Counted from the first letter of the stretch, positions 18,021 through 26,403 are shown. The stretch: DNA of 64,000 bases from Candidatus Marinarcus aquaticus (GCF_004116335.1 NZ_PDKN01000001.1:372001-436000); one strand, 5' to 3'. Translations and numbers: made by a program. Notes: generated by a model from the sequence alone, not told the origin.

Positions 18021-18396
18021 TGTCTTTAATCAGTGGCTCTAGTTTTGCTTTAAGTGTCTCTGCACTAAAAGGTTTAACAATGTAGTTGTTTACACCGCTT
18101 TTTAAAGCAGTAACAACTTCTGATTTACCACCTTCAGTTGTAATCATTAAAATAGGTGTGTTTGCGTATCTAGGAAGTGTTCGTAAGTTTTTAACTAACT
18201 GCAACCCATTCATTTTTGGCATATTCCAGTCTGTTAATACCAAATCATACTTTGTTGACTTTAATTGTCCTAAAGCATCCATTCCGTCAACTGCTAATCC
18301 AATATAATCTTCATCAATTCCAATCTGTTTTACAACACTTGAAATGATTCTTCTCATTGTTGAACTGTCATCAACTATCATCACTTTTATATTCAT
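18010..18396 (-). CDS. cheY: CheY chemotaxis response regulator
   Basis: The 128-residue single receiver domain has the acidic pair in VMIVDDSSTMRR, the phosphoacceptor Asp in VLTDWNMPKMNG, the Thr of MITTEG and the Lys of VKPFSAET, all at CheY spacing and length. There is no output domain. Phospho-CheY binds the flagellar switch. The gene stands alone, with no cheA, cheW or cheB around it, as is common in Campylobacterota. It converges on the thiol-redox operon. An inverted repeat surrounds its probable -10 box. Confidence 0.92.
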   Translation of the reverse strand: MNIKVMIVDDSSTMRRIISSVVKQIGIDEDYIGLAVDGMDALGQLKSTKYDLVLTDWNMPKMNGLQLVKNLRTLPRYANTPILMITTEGGKSEVVTALKSGVNNYIVKPFSAETLKAKLEPLIKDMKK

Positions 18397-18421
18397 TTCT
18401 GTTCCTACTGGAAAATAAATT

Positions 18422-18448
18422 GTTTGTTCAACATTATACAGAACAAAC
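18422..18448 (-). promoter_or_regulatory. cheY promoter inside an inverted repeat
   Basis: GTTTGTTC (18422-18429) and GAACAAAC (18441-18448) form a perfect 8-base inverted repeat with an 11-base spacer. The spacer contains TATAAT on the minus strand (18433-18438), about 37 bases before the cheY start. A second TATAAT-like box lies further upstream near 18470. The layout fits an operator covering a -10 element. Confidence 0.5.
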
Positions 18449-18553
18449 CTTTTGTTTCTATCAATTAAATATTATACCATTATATTATTTAAAAACTTAA
18501 TAATAATATTATTTTTTTCTAAATTTTTTATTTTTTGAGTAAAAGCATAAAAA

Positions 18554-18587
18554 AAGGGACAATGTTATTGTGTCCCTTCTTTTTTAT
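18554..18587. terminator. isolated intrinsic terminator, possible small-RNA end
   Basis: AAGGGACA (18554-18561) pairs with TGTCCCTT (18571-18578). T-rich tails occur on both sides, so it could terminate either strand. No annotated gene ends here: cheY starts 158 bases to the left and reads away, and the next gene starts 239 bases to the right. Confidence 0.6.
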
Positions 18588-18816
18588 TAAGTAGGAGAAG
18601 ACGACCTTTGTAATGTGCCCATAATTCAGTAAACAAAAAGCTAAGGAGAAACTTTTTATATTAAATTATTTACAAAAGTTTGTCATCATTTTGAAAGATG
18701 TAAAAAAATTTTATCAAAATAGGATAAAAATTGTCTTAAATAAAAAATATAAATAGTTTATTTGATTTTATGCACCATAAAGAACTTTTGTGGAAAAATA
18801 AAAAGAAGGAGCACGT

Positions 18817-19113
18817 ATGGAAAACAGTATATTGATAATTTTACTTATATTGACTTTTGTGATTTTGTTATTTTTATTTAAAAGTAAAAATGTGCAACAA
18901 ACCAAAAGTGCCGAAGATAAAAAACATGAAATTGTATTGAGCTTTAAAAAAGAGATGCGTCATTTTTTAGAACAAAACAGTAATAACGAAACTCAAAACT
19001 TGGCTCAACTTAAAACAGAATATTTAAAACAAATCCATACAAAACTGCATAACAATATCTATTTTACTGATGCAGAGGTGAAAAAAATAATTCAAGAACT
19101 TGCTTTGATGTAG
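18817..19113 (+). CDS. small single-helix membrane protein
   Basis: ATG 18817 follows AAGGAGCACG. The 98-residue product begins with a very hydrophobic helix (residues 4-22). The rest is a charged cytoplasmic helix-rich tail that ends in ELALM. No family is recognised. It lies 61 bases upstream of the 112-residue gene on the same strand. Confidence 0.7.
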   Translation: MENSILIILLILTFVILLFLFKSKNVQQTKSAEDKKHEIVLSFKKEMRHFLEQNSNNETQNLAQLKTEYLKQIHTKLHNNIYFTDAEVKKIIQELALM

Positions 19114-19174
19114 TTGTTTAAAATCTATTTATAGGATATAATAACTATAAGAAGTTAAATAAAAGGAGGATGTG

Positions 19175-19510
19175 ATGAAACTGTTAGGAATTACAATTGA
19201 TTTTAATGATAGAAAAACATGTGGATTGCTTCCTGAATTGTGTTTACAATGGGATGAAAAGTATGAAGAACTTGAAGATAACCGTGAATTGATAAAATAT
19301 TGGGAAAAAAATATTACGCAAGTACTTGAACAAACAGAAAAAATTGTATGTGGAAATATTGGTACCAAATCGATTGTCTACTCTGCTGATGCAGATGCTA
19401 TTAGTGTCATAGATTCTGTTTTTAAAGAGTTTAAACTTGACACTATTGAGTATGATGATATTATGAAATGTGAACATTGTTTAAAATATGACTATATAGC
19501 GAACAGTTAA
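19175..19510 (+). CDS. hypothetical protein (111 residues)
   Basis: AAAGGAGG precedes the ATG at 19175; a GTG codon directly before it is a less likely start. The product is acidic and soluble. It starts KLLGITIDFNDRKTCGLLPELCLQWDE-like in pattern, and ends with the Cys pair of MKCEHCLKYDY, which could bind metal or form a disulfide. It is followed by the DUF4405 gene after a few bases, suggesting joint expression. I do not recognise a family. Confidence 0.65.
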   Translation: MKLLGITIDFNDRKTCGLLPELCLQWDEKYEELEDNRELIKYWEKNITQVLEQTEKIVCGNIGTKSIVYSADADAISVIDSVFKEFKLDTIEYDDIMKCEHCLKYDYIANS

Positions 19511-19515
19511 GCGTG

Positions 19516-20115
19516 ATGAAAAAATTTATATCACTGTTGATGCTTTGGTGTATGTTGATGATGACATACACTGGAGTCATGCTTTTTATTGCACCGGAAG
19601 GGCGCGTGGCATACTGGTCAAACTGGAGCATGTTTGGTTTAGACAAAGAGCAGTTTGGAGATCTTCACGTTACTTTTATGGTGTTGTTTGTTTTTACAAC
19701 CGTGTTTCATATTGCTTACAACATAAAACCCATGTTTTCGTATATGAAAAATAAATACAAAGAGTTTATTTTTTTTAGCAAACCCAACATAGTTGCCTTA
19801 GCAATAACGGCATGTTTTCTTATAGGTACTTTGTTTGTCAGCGTGCCATTTTCATACGTATTGCAGCTAGAAAAAAATGTTAAACACTATTGGGCAGATA
19901 CTTTAGGACGCCCACCATATGGACATGCTGAGCTCTCTTCTTTACGTCAATTCTCTAAACGTATGGGTTATGATGTAAAAGAGGTTATCCAAGTGTTTAA
20001 AGAAAAGGGTATTGTTATAGATACTCCCAATACCAATTTAAAAGAGATTGCACAAAAAAACAGTACCACTCCCGCAAAGTTGTATGATATTTTGTTTGAA
20101 GCATTGGAAATGTAA
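19516..20115 (+). CDS. DUF4405-like membrane protein
   Basis: The protein of about 199 residues has a first helix (FISLLMLWCMLMMTYTGVML), a loop with WSMFGLDKEQFGDLHV, a second helix ending in VFHIAYNIKP, and a third near residues 90-115. The two His residues in helix context resemble the haem-ligand-like positions of DUF4405 and cytochrome b561-type proteins, though haem binding is not shown. The C-terminal 80 residues form a soluble tail with LGRPPYGHAELSSL. No independent ribosome site is seen; it starts 5 bases after the upstream stop, so coupling is likely. Confidence 0.75.
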   Translation: MKKFISLLMLWCMLMMTYTGVMLFIAPEGRVAYWSNWSMFGLDKEQFGDLHVTFMVLFVFTTVFHIAYNIKPMFSYMKNKYKEFIFFSKPNIVALAITACFLIGTLFVSVPFSYVLQLEKNVKHYWADTLGRPPYGHAELSSLRQFSKRMGYDVKEVIQVFKEKGIVIDTPNTNLKEIAQKNSTTPAKLYDILFEALEM

Positions 20116-20201
20116 TAAATTCAAGATTTTTCTTTGAGATTAATGACTCTTTAACTAAAAATAATATACTCTACGGTAACAAATTTCGAGGTTTTGCTTA
20201 G

Positions 20202-20642
20202 ATGGAAAAAATTAATACGGTTGGACAATTAAAGTTAGCTTTTTTAGATATGTGGAAAGAGATATCTGATGAAGAGACTCAAGCGTTATTAACTTATGAT
20301 AAACTATTAAACATTGAAAAACGATATAAAGATGTAGTAACGGAAAGTTTTCCTATTGAAAAAATAGTATTGGTATTTCACGCTTATGCATCGATTGCTT
20401 ATCTCTCTGCAGAACTGATTGTTAATGCAAAAATCTACTTGGACAATAAAAAAGAGAATTATATTCTTTTAGCCAGAAAGCAAACAGAAAACTCTTTTCA
20501 ATTCTCAATTGTTTACTCCAATATCAAAGAACTAAGTTCTCACCCTGGATTAGGTATCCCTATTGATAATATGATTGGCTACTTAGAAGGTGATTCTCCT
20601 TTAGACTCATTAAAAAACTACTATAACGAACAAACAAAATAG
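20202..20642 (+). CDS. hypothetical protein (146 residues)
   Basis: The ATG has only a weak upstream site. The product looks soluble with mixed helices: MEKINTVGQLKLAFLDMWKE at the start, VLVFHAYASIAYLSAELIVNA in the middle and a polar tail. No recognised motif. It lies 61 bases upstream of the flavoprotein gene, which has its own ribosome site. Confidence 0.65.
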   Translation: MEKINTVGQLKLAFLDMWKEISDEETQALLTYDKLLNIEKRYKDVVTESFPIEKIVLVFHAYASIAYLSAELIVNAKIYLDNKKENYILLARKQTENSFQFSIVYSNIKELSSHPGLGIPIDNMIGYLEGDSPLDSLKNYYNEQTK

Positions 20643-20703
20643 CTTTTTATAATATTAATTAAAAATATATTATCATATTCTATAAAGAGAGTAAGGAGCA
20701 TGT

Positions 20704-22158
20704 ATGAGTGAAAAATTGAAAAAGAGTTTTGAACTGTTTGAAGATGCTTTACAAAAAGAGGGCTTATCAAGACGAGATGCGATTAAAATGCTTGCAATGT
20801 CTGGTCTGTTAGCAACCACGTCAAGCAGTGCCAATACACAACTCAATGCTTCTGGTATAAAAGTCAAAATTGTGATTGTAGGAGGAGGTTTAGCTGGTGT
20901 TTCAACGGCTGCACGACTTAAAGCTGCTTCAGATGCATTAGATATCACTATTATAGAACCCAATGCAAATTCTGTATCGTATCAAGCAGGAAATACCTTT
21001 ATAGGGACAGGGTTATATGAGAAAAAAGATGTGATGTATCGTACACAAGATTTCATACCACGAGATGTTGAGTTTATTCAAGATAAAGTAATGGAATTTT
21101 TCCCTGATAATAATCAAGTCATTACCAAAAATAAACAGGTTATTTCGTATGACTTCTTGGTGGTATCAGCAGGTGTGAAACTGGACTTTTCTCAAATTAA
21201 AGGTTTAGAAGCTTTAGGTGATATGTACACGCTTGAAGAGAATGAGAAACTTATTCAACATTTGGAAGGTTCAGGTGCAAGTACGGTTTACAATATCAAT
21301 ACAGCTGTTCAAACTTGGAAAAACATGCAAGCAAGCATTGAACAAGCCAAACAGGGTAAACAGATCAATGCAGTGTTTACACACCCTCATACGGCCATTA
21401 AGTGTGGGGGAGCACCTAAAAAAATCATGTATTTAATGAACTCCAGACTCAATGAAGCAGGTGTTAGAAAAAATGCAGATTTAACTTTTTATGCCAATTC
21501 AGGGAAAATGTTTGTGGTTAAAGAGTATGAAGATGCCATCATTAAACAGTATAAAGCTCGAAACATGAAGTGGAATTTAAAACACAACTTACAAGAGATT
21601 GACCTACAAAACAAAGTTGCCATTTTTGATAAGTTTTGGGACGAAAAGGGTGCGTATGATGAAGACTTAGAAGAGTATGAGATGGTAACAAAACATGAAA
21701 AAGTTGAAGTTCCTTATGACTTTTTACATTTCACACCACCAATGATTGCTGCACCTGAGATTGGAAATTCTCCGATTGGATCAAGCAATGGTTGGGTTCC
21801 AGTGAATCAAAAAACACTGCAACATGTTAAATACAGTAACATTTTTGCGTTAGGTGATATTGCAGCTGTGGCTTTAGGAAAAACAGGAGGAAGTGTTCGA
21901 AAACAGTATAAAGTTGTTGCAGAAAACCTACTTGCAGCTATTGCAAATAAAGAGTTGACAGCTGAGTATGATGGTTATACGGTTTGTCCTATCATTACAG
22001 ATATTGGTAAAGTAATGCTTGCAGAGTTTGATTGGAGCATGAAACCCACACCGTCATTTCCATTAGACCCAACGCAAGAGCGATATATCTGGTGGATTAT
22101 GAAAGCCTATTTATTAAAACCAATGACGCAGTATGGAATGTTAAGAGGGAAAATATAA
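20704..22158 (+). CDS. sqr: sulfide:quinone reductase-like FAD oxidoreductase
   Basis: The 484-residue protein has a Tat-like N-terminus (SRRDAIKMLAMSGLL, residues about 22-36) and then the FAD-binding IVIVGGGLAGVSTAARL. Cys234 lies in KCGGAPKK and Cys428 in YTVCPIITD, the two redox cysteines that cycle in SQR and flavocytochrome c sulfide dehydrogenase. The second dinucleotide-binding part and IFALGDIAAV, which contacts the FAD, are present. Such enzymes oxidise sulfide to sulfur, passing electrons to quinone. The Tat motif suggests periplasmic facing rather than the cytosolic form. A sulfide-dehydrogenase flavoprotein subunit (FccB-like) is the main alternative, but no cytochrome subunit is adjacent. 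AAGGAG precedes the ATG. Confidence 0.8.
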   Translation: MSEKLKKSFELFEDALQKEGLSRRDAIKMLAMSGLLATTSSSANTQLNASGIKVKIVIVGGGLAGVSTAARLKAASDALDITIIEPNANSVSYQAGNTFIGTGLYEKKDVMYRTQDFIPRDVEFIQDKVMEFFPDNNQVITKNKQVISYDFLVVSAGVKLDFSQIKGLEALGDMYTLEENEKLIQHLEGSGASTVYNINTAVQTWKNMQASIEQAKQGKQINAVFTHPHTAIKCGGAPKKIMYLMNSRLNEAGVRKNADLTFYANSGKMFVVKEYEDAIIKQYKARNMKWNLKHNLQEIDLQNKVAIFDKFWDEKGAYDEDLEEYEMVTKHEKVEVPYDFLHFTPPMIAAPEIGNSPIGSSNGWVPVNQKTLQHVKYSNIFALGDIAAVALGKTGGSVRKQYKVVAENLLAAIANKELTAEYDGYTVCPIITDIGKVMLAEFDWSMKPTPSFPLDPTQERYIWWIMKAYLLKPMTQYGMLRGKI

Positions 22159-22161
22159 AAG

Positions 22162-22188
22162 AAGTAAAAAGGGAAATCCTTTTTACTT
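22162..22188. terminator. bidirectional terminator between SQR-like and ferritin-like genes
   Basis: AAGTAAAAAGG (22162-22172) pairs with CCTTTTTACTT (22178-22188) around a 5-base loop, between two converging genes. The stem is mostly A-T, and its right end touches the last base of the ferritin-like gene. Confidence 0.7.
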
Positions 22189-22655
22189 TAAAACTCGGCG
22201 CTTCCTACCCAGTTTTGTGGTGCTTGAATAAATGAAAGAATATTCTCTAGAACCTCTTTGTGTTTCATCTCTTCTTGCGCAATTTTAAGGAAAATGATTC
22301 TTTCTTGTTCATCTTCAAGTTCATTGGCTTTATTTAAATAGAAGATATAAGCATCGTCTTCTCGTTTAATAGCCTCTTCATAATACTCAACTTCATCTGC
22401 TTGAAAGCTTGCATCTGGTTGTTCTTCACTGAGTGTTTCAAAAATTGTTTTTGTATCTGTCATAATATCCATAGTATCAGCATCAACATTCTCTTTATCA
22501 AGCATGTTTTTAAAGACTCTATAGTGTTTTACTTCTGCATCTGCTAAAAGGGTAAATACCTTCTTCAAACCCTTGTTGGGAGCTTTAGAAGCTAATTCTC
22601 TGTAGTATGCCTCACCATCTTTTTCAACTTTCATAGCGTATTCGTATACATTCAT
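22188..22655 (-). CDS. ferritin-like diiron domain protein (rubrerythrin family, no rubredoxin domain)
   Basis: The 155-residue protein has the four-helix diiron pattern: Glu in KDGEAYYRELA, Glu-x-x-His in DAEVKHYR, Glu in YYEEAIKRE and Glu-x-x-His in QEEMKHKEVL. That matches the erythrin domain of rubrerythrins. The Cys-x-x-Cys rubredoxin tail is absent. Likely roles are peroxide reduction or iron handling in the cytosol. AAAAAGGAG precedes the ATG. It sits next to a sulfide-oxidising flavoprotein but on the other strand. Confidence 0.85.
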   Translation of the reverse strand: MNVYEYAMKVEKDGEAYYRELASKAPNKGLKKVFTLLADAEVKHYRVFKNMLDKENVDADTMDIMTDTKTIFETLSEEQPDASFQADEVEYYEEAIKREDDAYIFYLNKANELEDEQERIIFLKIAQEEMKHKEVLENILSFIQAPQNWVGSAEF

Positions 22656-22725
22656 AATTGCTCCTTTTTATTTGTTATTAATATTAGCAAAGAAACAATA
22701 TGAATGTCAACATTTTTGTTATTTT

Positions 22726-23469
22726 TTATTCATAAGAGGTGATGGTGGGTGGGAAAGTTGAAAATGAGTTTTTAATCGCTTGTGTGATGGCATTTTTATA
22801 TTTTGGATTTTCTATGGGGTTAGAAAATTGAAGTCTCTCTTGTGACCAATCTTGAGTCTTCTCTTTTTTATAAACAAAAGCAACTTTTTTTCCCAGTTTA
22901 ACGCTGTTTTCATAGAGTGCTTTTGCGTAGTCAAAGATATAAGGGAACTCTTTAGAGTTGATTTTATCTCCCCATGCAAAAAAGACAAACTTGCCACTTG
23001 GAATAAGGTTTTGCGCATCAAGGTACATGATGTCTCGTTCAAACTCAGTGTTAAGCGTTGAGTAATACTTCTCTAAATCATCATTAAATTTCATTAACAG
23101 TTGTGAAGCATCGATGTTTTTTTCATTAAGATTAAAAAGATTTCGAATCTCTACAATTTTTCCTTCACACCCAGTGATGGCATTTTTAAATACGGTGATG
23201 GCATTTTCAATTTTGACTTCGACCATCTCATCCCATGCATCAAAATCTTGATACAGTAAAAAAGCGTTTGAATCATACCCTACAGGAGTGACCACGGGAT
23301 TGTAGAAAAAAACAGTACCCGCAATGTGTTTCTTTCTTGTTTTATTGGTTTTGAGCATCTGCTTTAAATCATTTGCAGTAATCTCTTCATCGTCTTGATT
23401 AAAGTAGAGGTAACTTGATGTTAAAAAAACCTCTTCATATTTTGTATGAAATGTTCCAAAATATTGCAT
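22726..23469 (-). CDS. hypothetical protein (247 residues)
   Basis: ATG 23469 follows AAAGGC. The product is soluble with aromatic-rich segments (YLYFNQDDEEIT near the start) and a central part with FFYNPVVTPVGYDS. A later segment, SGKFVFFAWGDKIN, is weakly like DUF1643-type proteins in combining a buried strand with WG-D. I cannot give a function. It is a single gene between the ferritin-like gene and the small plus-strand peptide gene. Confidence 0.65.
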   Translation of the reverse strand: MQYFGTFHTKYEEVFLTSSYLYFNQDDEEITANDLKQMLKTNKTRKKHIAGTVFFYNPVVTPVGYDSNAFLLYQDFDAWDEMVEVKIENAITVFKNAITGCEGKIVEIRNLFNLNEKNIDASQLLMKFNDDLEKYYSTLNTEFERDIMYLDAQNLIPSGKFVFFAWGDKINSKEFPYIFDYAKALYENSVKLGKKVAFVYKKEKTQDWSQERLQFSNPIENPKYKNAITQAIKNSFSTFPPTITSYE

Positions 23470-23543
23470 TAAAAGCCTTTGTTTTATTTACTGCAATAGT
23501 AACAAAAATTTGTGGTTATAAAGCTTATTTAAACTTTGCTTGT

Positions 23544-23549
23544 TATAAT
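23544..23549 (+). promoter_or_regulatory. -10 box of the Gln-rich peptide gene
   Basis: A perfect TATAAT stands 24 bases before the ATG of the small gene at 23574, with AAGGAG in between at normal spacing. No strong -35 is visible, as is usual in Campylobacterota. Confidence 0.65.
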
Positions 23550-23573
23550 TAAAGTTCATACAAGGAGTTTATT

Positions 23574-23687
23574 ATGATTGCACAACAACTCACGTTTGAA
23601 CAACAACTTCAACAACAGCTTGCTCTTTTATTAAAAGAGATCAAAGCGTTTTTATATAAGTATCACACTCTTTTAGGATACTTCTAA
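23574..23687 (+). CDS. 37-residue Gln-rich peptide gene
   Basis: ATG 23574 follows CAAGGAG and a perfect TATAAT, and the frame ends at TAA 23685-23687. The peptide starts MIAQQLTFEQQLQQQLALLL, so a Gln-rich amphipathic helix leads into a Leu-rich stretch. It ends with a basic and aromatic segment that includes KYHTLLGYF. It may be a membrane-associated or coiled-coil peptide. Its stop codon lies within a terminator hairpin shared with the converging HAD gene. Having its own promoter, ribosome site and terminator in about 150 bases argues for a real gene. Confidence 0.6.
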   Translation: MIAQQLTFEQQLQQQLALLLKEIKAFLYKYHTLLGYF

Positions 23688-23694
23688 AAGAGTG
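23666..23694. terminator. bidirectional terminator overlapping two stop codons
   Basis: CACTCTTTTAG (23666-23676) pairs perfectly with CTAAAAGAGTG (23684-23694) around a 7-base loop. The stops of the peptide gene (plus) and the HAD gene (minus) both lie in the right arm. Confidence 0.8.
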
Positions 23695-24316
23695 TTTTCA
23701 ACTCATGCAGTGATTGGATGAAATATTGTGCTTTTGAAAAGTCATGTGTTGCAGTGAAACTGTTATGAACAATGACACAATCAATGCCTGCATCATAAGC
23801 GGCACTCAATCCTCTTTGAGAATCTTCTACTACAAAAGTCTCCTCTTTTTTTGCTTGCAGTTTTTCTAACCCTTTTAAGTAAGGTTCAGGGTGAGGTTTG
23901 GCATGGGTATATTCTTCTACACAGAGTGTAAAATCCATAAAATCAACAATGCCTCGATTGGCATGAATCAAATGAAAATCTACACGTCTTGAAGTGGTTA
24001 CAATACCCATAGAGTAATCTTTAGATAAATCATTTAATATATCTTTTACATCCGGTATGGCTATCTCTTCTGTTTGTAAGTAGTGTTGATAGAGTTCATC
24101 CCTTTTAAAACGACACGCATCCACTATATGAGTAGGAATACCTTGTTTAAAAGCAATCTCCCAAGCCGTACCACCACGCGCCATGATTTTTAAATAGACC
24201 TCTAACTCTAAAGTGAGGTTCAACTCTTTTTTTAAAATCTCTTGATTGGCTTTAAAGTACCACTGTTCCGTATCGACTAAAACGCCATCGTTATCAAATA
24301 GTATGTGTTTTTTCAA
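23684..24316 (-). CDS. HAD-superfamily phosphatase (beta-phosphoglucomutase-like)
   Basis: The 210-residue protein has HAD motif I (FDNDGVLVDTE), motif II Thr in GIVTTSRR, the motif III Lys in HAKPHPEPY and motif IV VEDSQRG. The order and the helical cap after motif I fit subfamily I with a C1 cap, as in beta-phosphoglucomutase and phosphoglycolate phosphatase. The start is a TTG overlapping the TGA of the upstream kinase (TTGA), so it is translationally coupled to it. The substrate is unknown. Confidence 0.85.
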   Translation of the reverse strand: MKKHILFDNDGVLVDTEQWYFKANQEILKKELNLTLELEVYLKIMARGGTAWEIAFKQGIPTHIVDACRFKRDELYQHYLQTEEIAIPDVKDILNDLSKDYSMGIVTTSRRVDFHLIHANRGIVDFMDFTLCVEEYTHAKPHPEPYLKGLEKLQAKKEETFVVEDSQRGLSAAYDAGIDCVIVHNSFTATHDFSKAQYFIQSLHELKTLF

Positions 24317-26238
24317 TCTTTCTGTTCAATCTCTTTTAATGGTATAGAAATAGAGAATTTTGCCCCTTTATAGATGGATGATTCATGTTCAAACTCCACA
24401 TTTTCAACATGAATGTGTCCTTTTAAGTGTTTGGTGATAATCTCATAACACATGTACAAACCAATGCCTATCCCTTTGGATTTGAATTTGGTGGTAAAAT
24501 AAGGTTCAAAAATTCTCTCGATGATATCTTCATTAATCCCTAAAGCATTATCGGTAATATCAATATGAAGACTCTTTTGTGTGGTGTACACATCAATGAA
24601 TATGAGTTTGTTTTTAATATTGTTGTCATCCAAAGCATCACGAGCATTATTTAAAATATTGATGATGATTTGCATGATTTCATTCTCTAAACAGTAAATG
24701 TTTCGATTCTCAATGTTTTTTATAATATGTATCTTGTGGCTTGTAAATTGAGCCGATACAATATTGAGTGTACGGTTAATAGCATCTTCAATGTCAAATT
24801 GCACTTTAACTTTATTTGGGTTAAAAAACTCTTTAAAATCATCGATGGTTTCCGATAAATAACGTGCATTTTCATCAATAATTCGAGTGAAGTTGACAAA
24901 ATCTTTATCATTTAAGTCATTAAATTCATGTTTTAAAGATATACCTGAGGCCGCCGTTGTAATGGTAGAGAGCGGTTGTCTCCATTGGTGGGCAATGTTT
25001 CCTATCATCTCACCCATAGCGGCCATTTTAGACTGTTGTGCAAGCAGTACATCTTTCTCTTGGTTTTTCTTAATCTCTTTAGCAATTTTATTTTTATACT
25101 TAAAAAAACGATTTTGCACAATTTTGGATATATAAATGGCAATGGCTGTTAAAATCAGTGTAATGGTAACACTGATCACTAAAAGGTTAAAGATATATTC
25201 ATCATTGGCTTCATCTAAAATTGCTTTTTTTTGAGCAATTTTTTCATTAAGTTCATCATCATAATAACCTGCAGCAATAAAGAAATCCCAATCATTAACG
25301 CCTTTGACAAAAGAGGTTTTATGCGACTCTTTATTGTTTGAAAAACCAGGGGCGTAGTGGGTAATAAACCCTTCTCCATTTTTTGCCAACTTGATCATAT
25401 CTTGTACAAAATGTTTTCCGTGTTTGTCTTTTATATTATAAAGGTTTCGTCCAATTAAAGCGTGATTAGGATGGCTTAATACAACGCCATTATAACCAAT
25501 TATAAAAATAAACCCTTGGTTCCCAAAATGAATTGTGGGTGTGTATTCAAAGAGATTTTTTTGAATGTTTTTTTCAAAATCATCCATGTAATATCCACTT
25601 CCAATGTACCAATTAAGTTCAGGAATATTTTTTAAAAAACCGACTTTTTTCTCTTCTTGGTTGGGATTATTGGGTTTATACCAATACCATTGAAAATAGC
25701 TCTCATTGGTTGTTCTCATCAAATCACACATATGTTGGAAAAGGTATTTATTGTTTGTATCTTTGATTTTAGAGACACTTTGATCTTCAAGTTTAGGCAT
25801 AATAGGGTGTAAAATCATTTTGGTATTGTGTGAAAGAATAAAAAAGTACCCAATGCCATCATTAAATCGAATATCTCTTAAGGTCTCTTTGACCAGTTGT
25901 TTCACAACATCTTCACCTAAATGTTTGTTTTGTTTGTAGATTTGTTTAATAATATTGTGTGCAATATTGACGTTTTCTTTAATATTTTGTTGCAGTAATG
26001 TTTGCGTTTGGGCTTTTTGATGAGTGATAAATGAATGCACCCGTTCAACCTCATTTTTAACCATGTTTTTATTGGTATTAATAAAATCAATACGCAGTTT
26101 TTTAATCTCTTGTTGAAAGCTGTATGTATTGACAATATAGATCAATGCAATGACTAAAAAAGAGAAGAATATTGTAAATACAGGGGGTGAGAATTTTAGA
26201 AATTTAAGTAATTTCTCTTCATCTTTTTTAAACTGCAT
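24313..26238 (-). CDS. Cache-domain sensor histidine kinase (third paralogue)
   Basis: I chose ATG 26238, with GGAG upstream, over an ATG seven codons earlier; the phosphoacceptor then falls at His417, as in the two paralogues. The protein has a first helix at about 14-34, two Cache-like units (FNDGIGYFFI with GSGYYM; FGNQGFIFII with AAGYYD), a second helix near 346-366, NIAHQWRQPLS, an N box (ILNNARDAL) and GIGIGLYMCYE. The first Gly/Thr of the usual GTGIGL box reads GIGIGL. It overlaps the HAD phosphatase downstream and has no adjacent regulator. Confidence 0.9.
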   Translation of the reverse strand: MQFKKDEEKLLKFLKFSPPVFTIFFSFLVIALIYIVNTYSFQQEIKKLRIDFINTNKNMVKNEVERVHSFITHQKAQTQTLLQQNIKENVNIAHNIIKQIYKQNKHLGEDVVKQLVKETLRDIRFNDGIGYFFILSHNTKMILHPIMPKLEDQSVSKIKDTNNKYLFQHMCDLMRTTNESYFQWYWYKPNNPNQEEKKVGFLKNIPELNWYIGSGYYMDDFEKNIQKNLFEYTPTIHFGNQGFIFIIGYNGVVLSHPNHALIGRNLYNIKDKHGKHFVQDMIKLAKNGEGFITHYAPGFSNNKESHKTSFVKGVNDWDFFIAAGYYDDELNEKIAQKKAILDEANDEYIFNLLVISVTITLILTAIAIYISKIVQNRFFKYKNKIAKEIKKNQEKDVLLAQQSKMAAMGEMIGNIAHQWRQPLSTITTAASGISLKHEFNDLNDKDFVNFTRIIDENARYLSETIDDFKEFFNPNKVKVQFDIEDAINRTLNIVSAQFTSHKIHIIKNIENRNIYCLENEIMQIIINILNNARDALDDNNIKNKLIFIDVYTTQKSLHIDITDNALGINEDIIERIFEPYFTTKFKSKGIGIGLYMCYEIITKHLKGHIHVENVEFEHESSIYKGAKFSISIPLKEIEQKD

Positions 26239-26403
26239 ATGCTCTCCATTGTGTATCATTTATTATAACACATAATTTAAAAATTTATTTTTTCTAAGTT
26301 CAAATTGTCATATTTTTGAACTTAAAATGAAAAGTGGTAACAAAAAAGCTACTTTTTAGAAAACTTATATAACACTAATAGAATCATTTAACAAGGAGTT
26401 AAT

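Larger units (their letters stand above)
18397..18816. other. 420-base intergenic region between cheY and a small membrane protein
   Basis: It holds the cheY promoter region at the left, an isolated terminator hairpin at 18554-18587, a purine-rich stretch with two AGGAGAA-type segments (18592-18652), and AT-rich sequence before the plus-strand gene at 18817. I see no convincing open frame. The isolated terminator suggests a small RNA may be encoded. Confidence 0.5.
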
